DNA from: an uncultured Bacteroidales bacterium
GTDB lineage: Bacteria; Bacteroidota; Bacteroidia; Bacteroidales; FEN-979
Length of the DNA stretch: 38,176 nt
Assembly (NCBI GenBank): GCA_903926565.1
Contig: CAIYJU010000049.1
Coordinates: 1 to 38,176, forward strand
Reading direction: 5' to 3'
The position numbers were made by a program, and so were the translations under genes. Below, piece by piece: positions 24,745 through 33,021 of the stretch. The notes beneath the pieces were generated by a model. The model was given only the letters and a program-made list of their open reading frames with translations, searched no databases and had not been told where the DNA came from. Numbering within the stretch: the stretch's first letter is position 1; the number at the start of each line of letters is the position of its first letter.

Positions 24745-25722
24745 TCAGAAAACAACTTGTTCAATTTCTGAAAGTATCCTGAAAACTTCTTCTGTAGAAT
24801 CCTGTGTTACCAGTTTCATCCTCCACGATTTGAAATTCGGGATGCCGCGAAAATAACCGCTGTAGAGTTTGCGTATTTCAAAAAGGGTGGCCCTCTCACC
24901 TTTGTATAATATCGACGATTCCAGGTGCTGCCTGACAACAGAAAGCCGCTCTGCAACGCTTGGCTCAGCAGGAACAGTATGGTTATTCAACCATGATTTG
25001 ATCTCCCTGAAAATCCACGGATTTCCGGTTGCAGCACGGCCGATCAGGATCCCGTCAACACCATAGCGGTTTTTCATATCTTCAGCAACCGGCCCTGAAG
25101 TTACATCGCCATTGCCAAAAACCGGGATATGCATTTTTGGATTGTTCTTCACCTCCCCGATCAGGGTCCAGTCTGCCTCTCCGCTGTATAGCTGTGCCCG
25201 GGTGCGGCCATGTATCGCCAGGGCGCTGATGCCCACATCCTGCAGGCGTTCAGCGATGTCAACAATATCCTTGTGATTCTCGTCCCAACCCAGCCTTGTT
25301 TTAACGGTGACAGGCAGCCGGGTTGATTTCACTACCGCGTCGGTCATCCTGATCATCTTCGGAATGTCCTGCAACAGGGCAGCACCACCACCTTTCATAA
25401 CGATCTTGCGCACCGGGCAGCCGAAATTGAGGTCGATGAAATCTGGGCTGGCCGCTTCTGCCACCTCAGCGGCTTTCATCATTGATTCAACATTTTCGCC
25501 AAAGATCTGAATGCCAAGAGGTCTTTCCTGTGGCTCAAACCTCATTTTATTGTTGCTTTTTTCGGCATCCCGTATCAGCCCTTCGGCAGCGATGAATTCA
25601 GTAACCAGAACATCCGCCCCGTAATGTTTGCAGATTACCCGGAACGGAGAGTCTGTGACATCTTCCATGGGGGCAAGAATGAGTGGGAAGCTCCCTAAAT
25701 CAATATTTCCGATCTTTGGCAA
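24745..25722 (-). CDS. dusB: tRNA-dihydrouridine synthase B
   Basis: The 325-residue FMN enzyme reduces uridines in the tRNA D-loop. Motifs in order are LAPMEDVTDSPFR (FMN), the catalytic Cys102 in NFGCPVRKIVMKGGGAALL, VTVKTRLGW with the FMN-binding lysine, AIHGRTRAQLYSGEADW and FGNGDVTS, then GRAATGNPWIF. No ATG is available before the conserved start. The TTG at 25722 gives PKIGNIDLG, matching the family start, and a stop lies just three codons upstream in frame. It is divergent from the CPBP gene, 36 bases apart. Confidence 0.94.
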   Translation of the reverse strand: MPKIGNIDLGSFPLILAPMEDVTDSPFRVICKHYGADVLVTEFIAAEGLIRDAEKSNNKMRFEPQERPLGIQIFGENVESMMKAAEVAEAASPDFIDLNFGCPVRKIVMKGGGAALLQDIPKMIRMTDAVVKSTRLPVTVKTRLGWDENHKDIVDIAERLQDVGISALAIHGRTRAQLYSGEADWTLIGEVKNNPKMHIPVFGNGDVTSGPVAEDMKNRYGVDGILIGRAATGNPWIFREIKSWLNNHTVPAEPSVAERLSVVRQHLESSILYKGERATLFEIRKLYSGYFRGIPNFKSWRMKLVTQDSTEEVFRILSEIEQVVF

Positions 25723-25758
25723 ATTGTGCTAATTTAGCGGCAAAAATAGCCATAATCC

Positions 25759-26691
25759 ATGGATTTTCGTAAACAACCGATACTCGAAAGCCTGACGCCG
25801 GCCACCCGGTTGTTGTTTGTTATTTTACTCGTCATCTCCTGCTTTGCAATCACCTTCTTCATCGGGTTATTGCTGGCAGTGCCTCTTTTTGGGTTAAGCC
25901 TGAAAAACTTCATCGCGGCAATGTCCGACTACAACGATCCCAAAACCATTCAGCTGCTTCAGTATTTCCAGGTAATCCAGTCTTTTGGCCTGTTTATTTT
26001 CCCGGCTTTGCTTGCCGGGTACTTCTTTGAACGAAGCAGTGCACGGTATCTCACTATTGACAAGCCATCACGATGGCCTGCATATGTGCTTGTCCTTATC
26101 CTGATGTTTGTATCCCTGCCTTTTACCAACTGGATGGTAACGGCTAATGAAGCCATGCGACTCCCGGAATTTCTTAAGGGACTGGAGGATTGGATGAAAA
26201 CCACGGAGGAGGAAGCCGCAAAACTTACCGATGCCTTCCTGAACATGCCTTCTTTCGGAAGATTTCTGTTCAACCTTGTGATGATTGCCATGCTGCCTGC
26301 CATCGGGGAAGAATTTATGTTCCGTGGCCTGCTTCAGCGGCTGTTCAAAGAGTGGCTGGGAAATATCCATGTTGCCATCTTTATCTCGGCTTTTCTCTTT
26401 TCAGCCATGCACATGCAGTTTTACGGTTTTTTCCCCCGGATGATGCTCGGAATCATGTTCGGATATATGTTTTACATGACCGGTTCCCTTTGGGTGCCGG
26501 TATGGGCTCATCTTATCAACAACGGGGCGGCGGTAACCGTTGCCTACCTGAGTCAGCAAGGAATCCTGACAGGTGATTATGAAAACTTCGGTGCAACCAG
26601 TAATGTTATTCTTATCTTATTGAGTGGATTAGCCATCGCGGCAATCTTTTTTGTAATTTACAGATTGAGACCGGCGGAGAACACCGGCTGA
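25759..26691 (+). CDS. CPBP-family intramembrane metalloprotease
   Basis: This 310-residue protein has about eight hydrophobic segments. The CPBP/Abi motifs are clear: GEEFMFRGLLQ with Glu184, Glu185 and Arg189, then SAMHMQFYGFFPRMMLG with a metal-binding histidine, and AHLINNG with the last one. The family includes CAAX-prenyl protease relatives and bacteriocin self-immunity proteins; the substrate is unknown here. Its TGA stop belongs to the first unit of a 14-bp repeat array that fills the gap to the symporter gene. The start ATG is 36 bases from the divergent dusB start. Confidence 0.9.
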   Translation: MDFRKQPILESLTPATRLLFVILLVISCFAITFFIGLLLAVPLFGLSLKNFIAAMSDYNDPKTIQLLQYFQVIQSFGLFIFPALLAGYFFERSSARYLTIDKPSRWPAYVLVLILMFVSLPFTNWMVTANEAMRLPEFLKGLEDWMKTTEEEAAKLTDAFLNMPSFGRFLFNLVMIAMLPAIGEEFMFRGLLQRLFKEWLGNIHVAIFISAFLFSAMHMQFYGFFPRMMLGIMFGYMFYMTGSLWVPVWAHLINNGAAVTVAYLSQQGILTGDYENFGATSNVILILLSGLAIAAIFFVIYRLRPAENTG

Positions 26692-26810
26692 ATTGCCACT
26701 GCTGAATGAATTGCCACGGCTGAATTGCCACGGCTGAATTGCCACGGCTGAATTGCCACGGCCTTCAGGCCGTGGTTCAGAAAGCTTGAAACATCAATGG
26801 GCTTTAGCCC
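26689..26810. repeat. 14-bp tandem array ending in two palindromes
   Basis: TTGCCACGGCTGAA units begin at 26711, 26725, 26739 and 26753, with a degenerate copy at 26693. The last unit runs into the palindrome CCACGGCCTTCAGGCCGTGG (26756-26775). After a spacer comes GGGCTTTAGCCC (26799-26810), another palindrome. I recognise both palindromes as frequent dispersed elements in Bacteroidota, of the kind handled by REP-associated transposases. No such transposase gene is in this window. Confidence 0.85.
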
Positions 26811-26852
26811 AATAATATTTAATAATTGGACCATTCAGCAAATTGTAATTGC

Positions 26853-28277
26853 ATGGTAGGCAGTAGTAAATATCTTTTCACTGATCTCCCCGGAAGCAGG
26901 CTCTGTCCCTTCGACATCATCCTGTTAACCCTGTATGCACTGACCTGTCTCGGAATCGGTTTGCATGCCTCCCGGCGTAAGACGGATTCCGACTTCATGA
27001 TCGCCGGTCGGAAAATCGGTGTTGTCGGGTTTGTAACTTCAGTGGTTGCAAGCTATATCGGCGGGGCAGCCCTGGTTGCCTATACTGCTTATGTGTATCG
27101 TTTTGGGATCTCGGCGATTGCAGTATTCCTTGGAACCGCCATCGGCTTCATCGTGTTCATCCCTTATGCAATGAAACTCCGGAAATTCAGCGGAGATCGC
27201 GAATTTTACACCCTGAGCGACTGGCTCAATTTTAAAATGGGAAAAACAGTTGGCCTCGCCTCCGCTGTAATTCTGATGCTCGTATATTCAGGGATGCTGC
27301 TTAACCAGTTCATCGCCGGAAGCAGCATCCTTGCCAATATCAGCGGCTGGTCATATGAGGCCGGGCTTCTCATCAGCAGCTGTATCATTGCAACATACCT
27401 GCTTGCCGGTGGCTTTCGCAGTGTGATCCGGACCGATATTTTTCAATACATGGTCATGGTGGTAATGCTGGCCCTGCTTGGAGTTGTGATGATGGGCGAC
27501 CGGCGCTCGTTTGTCATGGAACTGGTTGATTTTTCGCGGATGAATGTTGGCATGACCATCGCCTTTACTGCATTTGGCATACTGATCATCTTCCAGTCGG
27601 CCGAATACTGGCAGCGGGTTTATGGGGCCAAATCAGACCGGGTTGTGAAATCGGGGCTGATCGGCTCGGCTGTATTTACCGTACTGACCGGTGTTGCCAT
27701 TACCATGGTCGGACTCTCTGCCCATGTACACCTGCAGGGAATAGAAGCCAAAGATGCTTTCGCAGAGGGATTAACGATGCTCATGCCTGATAAACTTCTG
27801 GGTGCCGCCCTCATCCTCATCTTTGCCGCCATTATGAGTTCTGCAGATACCCAGATATTTGTCCTGGCGTCATCCGTCGCTGTTGACTGGGTGGATAAAC
27901 TCTCCGGAAAAAAGTCGGACAGCAAACGCCGGATGAGGATCACCCGACTTGGAATCATAGGTTTCACCGGGTTAAGTTTCCTTGGAGCCTGGTTCCTGCG
28001 TGACCTGGTGGCTGTGATCGTCTTCATCACCGGGGTAGGCTTTTCAATTATCCCTGCGGCCGTGGCATCCTTTCATTGGAACATCAGGCCACGTGCCGCC
28101 ATGGCCAGCTTCATCGCCGGGCCAGCCTATGTGTTCATCCTGGTAACGATTGCGGCCTTTCAGCCCGATCCGTTTGAATTTTTCAAGAACAACGCAGACC
28201 TTGCAATCCTTTCCATTCTGGTATCCACATTTTTTCTCATTGCCTTCCAGGTTTTCGGGAAAAAAGAAAATCACTAA
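26853..28277 (+). CDS. Sodium:solute symporter (SSS family)
   Basis: This 474-residue membrane protein has about 13 hydrophobic segments and the SSS pattern: SDFMIAGRKIGVVGFVTSVVAS at the first core helices, ASYIGGAALV, YLLAGGFRSVIRTDIFQYMVM (the GGxxxVxxTDxxQ motif, residues about 183-203), and ADTQIFVLASSVAVDW for the sodium-site helix. The substrate cannot be told. The frame is open from a TTG at 26826, but the ATG at 26853 is more likely. The barrel gene follows two bases after the stop, so the two are co-transcribed and translationally close. Confidence 0.9.
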   Translation: MVGSSKYLFTDLPGSRLCPFDIILLTLYALTCLGIGLHASRRKTDSDFMIAGRKIGVVGFVTSVVASYIGGAALVAYTAYVYRFGISAIAVFLGTAIGFIVFIPYAMKLRKFSGDREFYTLSDWLNFKMGKTVGLASAVILMLVYSGMLLNQFIAGSSILANISGWSYEAGLLISSCIIATYLLAGGFRSVIRTDIFQYMVMVVMLALLGVVMMGDRRSFVMELVDFSRMNVGMTIAFTAFGILIIFQSAEYWQRVYGAKSDRVVKSGLIGSAVFTVLTGVAITMVGLSAHVHLQGIEAKDAFAEGLTMLMPDKLLGAALILIFAAIMSSADTQIFVLASSVAVDWVDKLSGKKSDSKRRMRITRLGIIGFTGLSFLGAWFLRDLVAVIVFITGVGFSIIPAAVASFHWNIRPRAAMASFIAGPAYVFILVTIAAFQPDPFEFFKNNADLAILSILVSTFFLIAFQVFGKKENH

Positions 28278-28279
28278 CC

Positions 28280-29629
28280 ATGCGAACACTCCTGCTCACC
28301 CTGGCCCTGTTGATTAATTTGACGGACTTTGGGGCATTCGCTCAGTCAGATTCTGCTGCGCTTCCTGTGAAAGAAAAAAAGAAAACAGGATGGACCTGGG
28401 CCGGTTTACCGGTGGTGGCTTATGATGCCGACCTGGGATTGCAACTGGGCGCCCTGGGACAGGTTTTCTATTATGGGGATGGTTCAACCTACCCTGAATA
28501 TAAACATACCATCTATGCCGAATGTTCATGGTTCACCAAAGGAAGCGCTGTTTATCAGCTGTTCTACGATTCAAAGTACCTGATTCCCGGGGGAATCAGG
28601 TTTACCGCCGACCTCGATTACCTGCCGGAGAGAGCACTTGATTTTTATGGTTTCAACGGGTATGAGGCAAATTATGAGGCTTCAGTCACTAAACAGGGCT
28701 CTGAAGATTATCTTTCAAGGGTTTTTTATAAACAGGAACGAAAAATGTACCGGATCATGGCCGATTTCCAGGGGCCGTTGATCGGGCAGAAACTTCGCTG
28801 GATAGCAGGAATCAACATTCTCGGCATACAAACCGGGACGGTTGACATAGAACGCATTAATAAAGGCAAGCCGGATGATGAAAAATTGCCGGATACCGCC
28901 CTTTTATACGACAGGTATGTTGACTATCAGCTGATCCGGCCCGATGAAAAAAACGGCGGCACCACCATCTACCTGAAAACAGGTCTGGTATACGATACCC
29001 GCGATACAGAATCCGCCCCAAACAAGGGTTTGTGGTCGGAGGTGCTGCTGCTTAGCGCACCAGCCTTTCTGGGGAATCATCCGTATGCCTTCGTTAAACT
29101 GGCTGTTACCCACCGGCAATATATTTCCCTGGTGAGCAGGAAGCTTGTTGCAGCCTATCAGGTCAGTTACCAGGGTACCATCGGGGGAACCACGCCTTAT
29201 TACATTATGCCTTATTTGTATAGCTCTTACAGTCTTACCACCCGGCCCGACGGATTGGGCGGTGTGCGCACCATCCGGGGTGTCCTGCGCAATCGAATCA
29301 CCGGAGATGGCGTGGCTTTCGGTAATGTCGAGCTCAGATGGAAGTTCTTCAGGTCTGTCTTGTTTAAACAAAACTTCTATCTCGGACTTACCGCATTCCT
29401 TGATGGAGGCATGGTGGTTCAGGAACATAAAATATATACCAACGTCATTCCCGAAGACCAGAAAGCATTTTTTTTCAACGAAAGTAAAGACAGACTGCAT
29501 CTGGCAGCGGGATTGGGGCTCCGTATCGCGATCAACGACAATTTCATCATTTCAGTCGATTATGGAATGGCTGTTAACAAACAGGACGGCACAAGCGGGC
29601 TCTATGTCGGAATAGGAAATATATTTTAA
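28280..29629 (+). CDS. Omp85/BamA-like outer-membrane beta-barrel
   Basis: The 449-residue protein has a signal peptide (MRTLLLTLALLINLTDFGAFAQ) and a bacterial surface antigen (D15) barrel. Visible features are many alternating strands, YDTRDTESAPNKGLWSE (the typical strand after the first barrel turn), and GGVRTIRGVLRNRITGDG, which matches the conserved RGxxxxR-type loop-6 motif of Omp85 proteins, and the final strands end in an aromatic residue (NIF). No POTRA domains precede the barrel. It follows the SSS symporter directly and is followed by the transglycosylase after 11 bases. The specific role is unknown. Confidence 0.8.
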   Translation: MRTLLLTLALLINLTDFGAFAQSDSAALPVKEKKKTGWTWAGLPVVAYDADLGLQLGALGQVFYYGDGSTYPEYKHTIYAECSWFTKGSAVYQLFYDSKYLIPGGIRFTADLDYLPERALDFYGFNGYEANYEASVTKQGSEDYLSRVFYKQERKMYRIMADFQGPLIGQKLRWIAGINILGIQTGTVDIERINKGKPDDEKLPDTALLYDRYVDYQLIRPDEKNGGTTIYLKTGLVYDTRDTESAPNKGLWSEVLLLSAPAFLGNHPYAFVKLAVTHRQYISLVSRKLVAAYQVSYQGTIGGTTPYYIMPYLYSSYSLTTRPDGLGGVRTIRGVLRNRITGDGVAFGNVELRWKFFRSVLFKQNFYLGLTAFLDGGMVVQEHKIYTNVIPEDQKAFFFNESKDRLHLAAGLGLRIAINDNFIISVDYGMAVNKQDGTSGLYVGIGNIF

Positions 29630-29640
29630 GAAGTTCATCA

Positions 29641-31602
29641 ATGCAAAACTGGTTCGGTTCAATTAATCGTTATTCCGGGAGGGTTCAACAATCTGTTCGA
29701 TACATATTGCTGGCTATCATTGTTTTAATTCTTTTCTCATTCATCTTTCGTTCACCTGCCGCATCCTGGTACATTAGCAAGCGCATCGAACGGTTCAACA
29801 TGGATGGCAAAGCAACGTTGAAGATATCCAGGGTCAGAATACAGGGATTGGCCTCCATCCTGATCACCGGTATCAGCCTGAAACCGGAAACCGGAGATAC
29901 TTTGCTGAAAGTTGATTCCGCTTATGCCTCCATCGGCATCCTTAAGCTGCTGGCAGGCCGGATCGCACTCCACGATGTGAAACTTATAAACGCCTCTGTT
30001 TTACTGGAGAGCTATGATACCGTTTCCAATTTCAGGTTTTTATTGCATACCAAAACAGCAACGGACGATTCTTCATCAGTTCCGGTAAATTATGCCACCA
30101 CCATCGACAGGATGATGCGCTTTATCTTTGACAAAATCCCGCTCTCCCTTGACATTCGTAATTTCAGGCTGACGACGGTCACCAACGGACATCTGCTGGG
30201 TTGTCATATTCCGCAGCTTGTACTTGCCGACCACTATTTCCGGACGATGTTGAAAATTAACGAAGACAGCACCTCTTCCGGTTGGACTGTAGCCGGGAAA
30301 ATGGACAATCATAACCGTTTGGCTGAATTCCGACTTTATACGGCTGATACAGGAAAAGTCACACTGCCATGGATAAAAAGCAGGTGGAATGCCCTGGTGG
30401 ATTTTGACACCCTTGCCTTCAGTATTGCAGAACAGGAGGGAAGCGCAGGTATTGCAAAGGTCAGCGGGTTTGCATCCGTTACCGGGTTGCGGATCGACCA
30501 CCGCAGAATTGCCGCCGGACCTGTGGATTTTGGCAGGACAGAGTTTAGGTACCTGCTGAACATTGGCAGCGACTATGCCGAATTGGACAGCTCATCAGGG
30601 ATCACATTCAATAAAATCAGCGTTCATCCTTATGTCCGTTACCGGCCAAAGCCCGTTAAACAGATTACGCTAAAGATACACAAGCCGCAATTTCCTGCAC
30701 AGGACCTCTTTTCTTCCTTCCCGCAGGGCCTCTTTACAACACTTGACGGTCTAAGGGTTCAGGGAAATCTCTCCTGGTACCTCGATTTCAATGTCGATCT
30801 CTCCAATCCGGATTCTCTGACATTTGCCACCTCGCTCGACCGGCATCAGTTTAATGTGCTCTCTTATGGAAATGCAGACCTGACTAAAATCAACGGACCT
30901 TTTTTATATACAGCATATGACCACGGTAACCAGGTTCGCACCTTTATGGTTGGTCCTGAAAATCCGGATTTCCGGCCGCTCGACCGTATATCACCCTACC
31001 TTCAGTACGCAATTCTGACCAGCGAAGATGGCGCTTTCTACCTTCACCGCGGCTTTCTTCCCGATGCCTTCCGCGAATCGATCATCACCAACATCAAAGA
31101 ACGGCGGTTTGCGCGTGGAGGCAGCACCATCAGCATGCAACTGGTGAAAAATGTATTTTTAAGCAGCAACAAAACGGTTGCACGAAAGCTGGAAGAGGCG
31201 CTTATTGTCTGGCTTATCGAAAACCAGGGATTGTGCGCCAAGGAACGGATGTATGAAGTTTATCTCAACCTCATCGAATGGGGGCCGATGGTTTACGGGG
31301 CCAATGAGGCATCCCGGTTTTATTTCAATAAAGATGCATCAAAACTCACGCTGGCTGAGGCCATTTTCATGGCTTCCATCATCCCGCGGCCCAAATGGTT
31401 TAAATCCTCCTTCGATGAAAACGGACACCTGCGCGAATCGAATGCAGGGTACTATCGGCTCGTATCAGAAAAAATGCTGAATAAAGGCTGGATTACATCC
31501 CGGGATTTTGAAAAACTGATCCCCGATGTCGAATTAAAAGGACCCGCAAAAATCCTGCTGAAAAGAGCTTCTGTGATCCCTGCTGACAGCGTACCCGAAT
31601 GA
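29641..31602 (+). CDS. Monofunctional GT51 transglycosylase with large N-terminal domain
   Basis: This 653-residue protein has one N-terminal transmembrane helix (about 20-38), a long beta-rich AsmA-like periplasmic region (about 40-440), and a C-terminal GT51 domain (about 445-610). Glu462 in LTSEDGAFYLHRGF is the catalytic glutamate, and GGSTISMQLVKNVFL plus the EALIVWLIE and RMYEVYLNLIEWGP motifs complete the family set. It should polymerise lipid II into glycan strands. No penicillin-binding transpeptidase domain is present, which distinguishes it from class A PBPs. It lies in a run with the Omp85-like barrel and the symporter. Confidence 0.88.
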   Translation: MQNWFGSINRYSGRVQQSVRYILLAIIVLILFSFIFRSPAASWYISKRIERFNMDGKATLKISRVRIQGLASILITGISLKPETGDTLLKVDSAYASIGILKLLAGRIALHDVKLINASVLLESYDTVSNFRFLLHTKTATDDSSSVPVNYATTIDRMMRFIFDKIPLSLDIRNFRLTTVTNGHLLGCHIPQLVLADHYFRTMLKINEDSTSSGWTVAGKMDNHNRLAEFRLYTADTGKVTLPWIKSRWNALVDFDTLAFSIAEQEGSAGIAKVSGFASVTGLRIDHRRIAAGPVDFGRTEFRYLLNIGSDYAELDSSSGITFNKISVHPYVRYRPKPVKQITLKIHKPQFPAQDLFSSFPQGLFTTLDGLRVQGNLSWYLDFNVDLSNPDSLTFATSLDRHQFNVLSYGNADLTKINGPFLYTAYDHGNQVRTFMVGPENPDFRPLDRISPYLQYAILTSEDGAFYLHRGFLPDAFRESIITNIKERRFARGGSTISMQLVKNVFLSSNKTVARKLEEALIVWLIENQGLCAKERMYEVYLNLIEWGPMVYGANEASRFYFNKDASKLTLAEAIFMASIIPRPKWFKSSFDENGHLRESNAGYYRLVSEKMLNKGWITSRDFEKLIPDVELKGPAKILLKRASVIPADSVPE

Positions 31603-31689
31603 ACAGGTTTAAAAATGTCGTCATTTTTCTTCGTGTCTCTTCGTATTCCCTTCGCATAACTTCGTGAAACAATTAACCTGAATAATCCT

Positions 31690-31697
31690 TATTTTTG
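31690..31697 (+). promoter_or_regulatory. -7 box TATTTTTG
   Basis: A full match to TAnnTTTG, 35 bases before the TTG start at 31732. The upstream region carries several CTTCGT words (31630-31665) common between Bacteroidota genes. No TTG is seen at the right distance. Confidence 0.45.
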
Positions 31698-31731
31698 CAA
31701 CAACATTCATCATTCACAAAAAGATACAACC

Positions 31732-32685
31732 TTGCGCACCATTCTCATTTTATTGACCGCACTTATTATTTCGGCCCCCCCTGCTTCCGGCCAGCAAAAC
31801 AAATCCAATTCCCAAAATAAGGACCAGAAGAAGTTTCAGAACCACGGTCAAAAAGATGAAGAGGAAGACCCCAACCCATACCCCCTGCGAAAGGTGGAAT
31901 TCGGCATCAACTTTGGCACCTATTTCGCCAACAGGTATTCCGCCAATTTTTACAATGGCACCCCGGCCAATGTCAACAGTATTGAGGATCTATGGAAAAA
32001 TCCCAACTATAAGCGGGACATCAGGCAGGCTCTGGGGGTGGATGAGTCGGATACTGTAACCCAGGTCACCGTTGATGAAGGCAATGGTTATCCCACAAAC
32101 ATGCACTACAACGTGGGATTCATGGGGGGAGTGTTTCTTCGTATAAACTTCAACCGGAAAAACAGTATGTTCCTCGAGGCAAATTACGCAATGCTGAAAG
32201 CGGCGGATGCGGTTAAAATACGGATTTACAACCCTTTGGCACCTGCCACGTTCGACGACTATAAAATGGAACAGGTCATCGGGAAGGAAGGACGGGTTAT
32301 GATCGACCTGGGATACCAGCGGTCATTTCCCCTGAAATCGAGGATAAACCTGTTTCTTCAGGCTGGTCTGACGATGTGTTATACCCAGGTGCAAAAATCG
32401 ATTTTTGTTGTGGAAGGGCAGGAGTTCAACCTGGTCAATATATATGGCAGTCCCGGGTATCAGCCGGGAACCAGCCAGCAAACTTTTCCCGTCAATCAGA
32501 ATGCGTTTGGCTTTGGTGGCTACCTGGGTGTCGGAGCCGGAATCCCTTTGACCGATAACTGGGGTCTTGAACCGGGTTTTTTTACTCATTATTACCCCAC
32601 AAATCTGGAATATTATCCTGATTTCAAACCATCCTTCGGCCTCTATCTCCGCATTTTAATGTTCTTCGGATCCACAGAGGAGTAG
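31732..32685 (+). CDS. Outer-membrane beta-barrel protein
   Basis: This 317-residue protein starts with a signal peptide (MRTILILLTALIISAPPASG), followed by a hydrophilic linker rich in Gln, Asn, Lys and Asp, and a beta-barrel-like part. Repeated amphipathic strands such as VEFGINFGTYFA, NSMFLEANYAML and LGVGAGIPL, ending SFGLYLRILMFFG, are typical of small porin-like barrels. The start codon is TTG, with no in-frame ATG before it, and a -7 box is 35 bases upstream. It converges with hgcB, 39 bases apart. The function is unknown. Confidence 0.75.
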   Translation: MRTILILLTALIISAPPASGQQNKSNSQNKDQKKFQNHGQKDEEEDPNPYPLRKVEFGINFGTYFANRYSANFYNGTPANVNSIEDLWKNPNYKRDIRQALGVDESDTVTQVTVDEGNGYPTNMHYNVGFMGGVFLRINFNRKNSMFLEANYAMLKAADAVKIRIYNPLAPATFDDYKMEQVIGKEGRVMIDLGYQRSFPLKSRINLFLQAGLTMCYTQVQKSIFVVEGQEFNLVNIYGSPGYQPGTSQQTFPVNQNAFGFGGYLGVGAGIPLTDNWGLEPGFFTHYYPTNLEYYPDFKPSFGLYLRILMFFGSTEE

Positions 32686-32724
32686 CACCCGTTCTATTTC
32701 CGTGAAATATTTCAATTCGTGATT

Positions 32725-33021
32725 TCAGCAACAGTTTCCTCCTGAACCACAATCACAGCTTGGCTCTGTCCCACGGATAAGCCCGTTGAGAATACCTGCC
32801 GCACAGCCAACACCCGATTTCACAGTGATGGCTCCCTCCTGGCAGTTCTTCGCACAGGCGCCGCACTCCATGCAATAGTCCAGGTATCGGATAACTGCCT
32901 TTTTCTCTTCAATCTCAAAAACAGCATGCGGGCATACAATCAGACACATCCTGCATCCGGTGCACTTTTCAGGGTCCAGCTTCAGGGTAACAACATCGGT
33001 AAGATAGGTGAATCGGCTCAT
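32725..33021 (-). CDS. hgcB: Mercury methylation ferredoxin HgcB
   Basis: This 98-residue protein has two [4Fe-4S] motifs: Cys20, Cys23, Cys26, Cys30 (EKCTGCRMCLIVCPH) and Cys50, Cys53, Cys56, Cys60. The second reads CMECGACAKNC, the HgcB signature. Cys73 (SGVGCAAG) matches the single conserved cysteine required in characterised HgcB. The protein ends CDCGSGGNCC, giving the C-terminal vicinal pair Cys97-Cys98. HgcB supplies electrons to the HgcA corrinoid and probably takes part in Hg(II) delivery. Its ATG overlaps the hgcA stop by four bases (ATGA), so translation is coupled. A longer overlapping frame upstream to 33333 is a shadow of hgcA. Confidence 0.94.
   Translation of the reverse strand: MSRFTYLTDVVTLKLDPEKCTGCRMCLIVCPHAVFEIEEKKAVIRYLDYCMECGACAKNCQEGAITVKSGVGCAAGILNGLIRGTEPSCDCGSGGNCC

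Noticed and set aside
26689-26810. Insertion sequence
   Set aside because: There is no transposase frame, no target duplication can be read, and the structure is tandem units plus palindromes.
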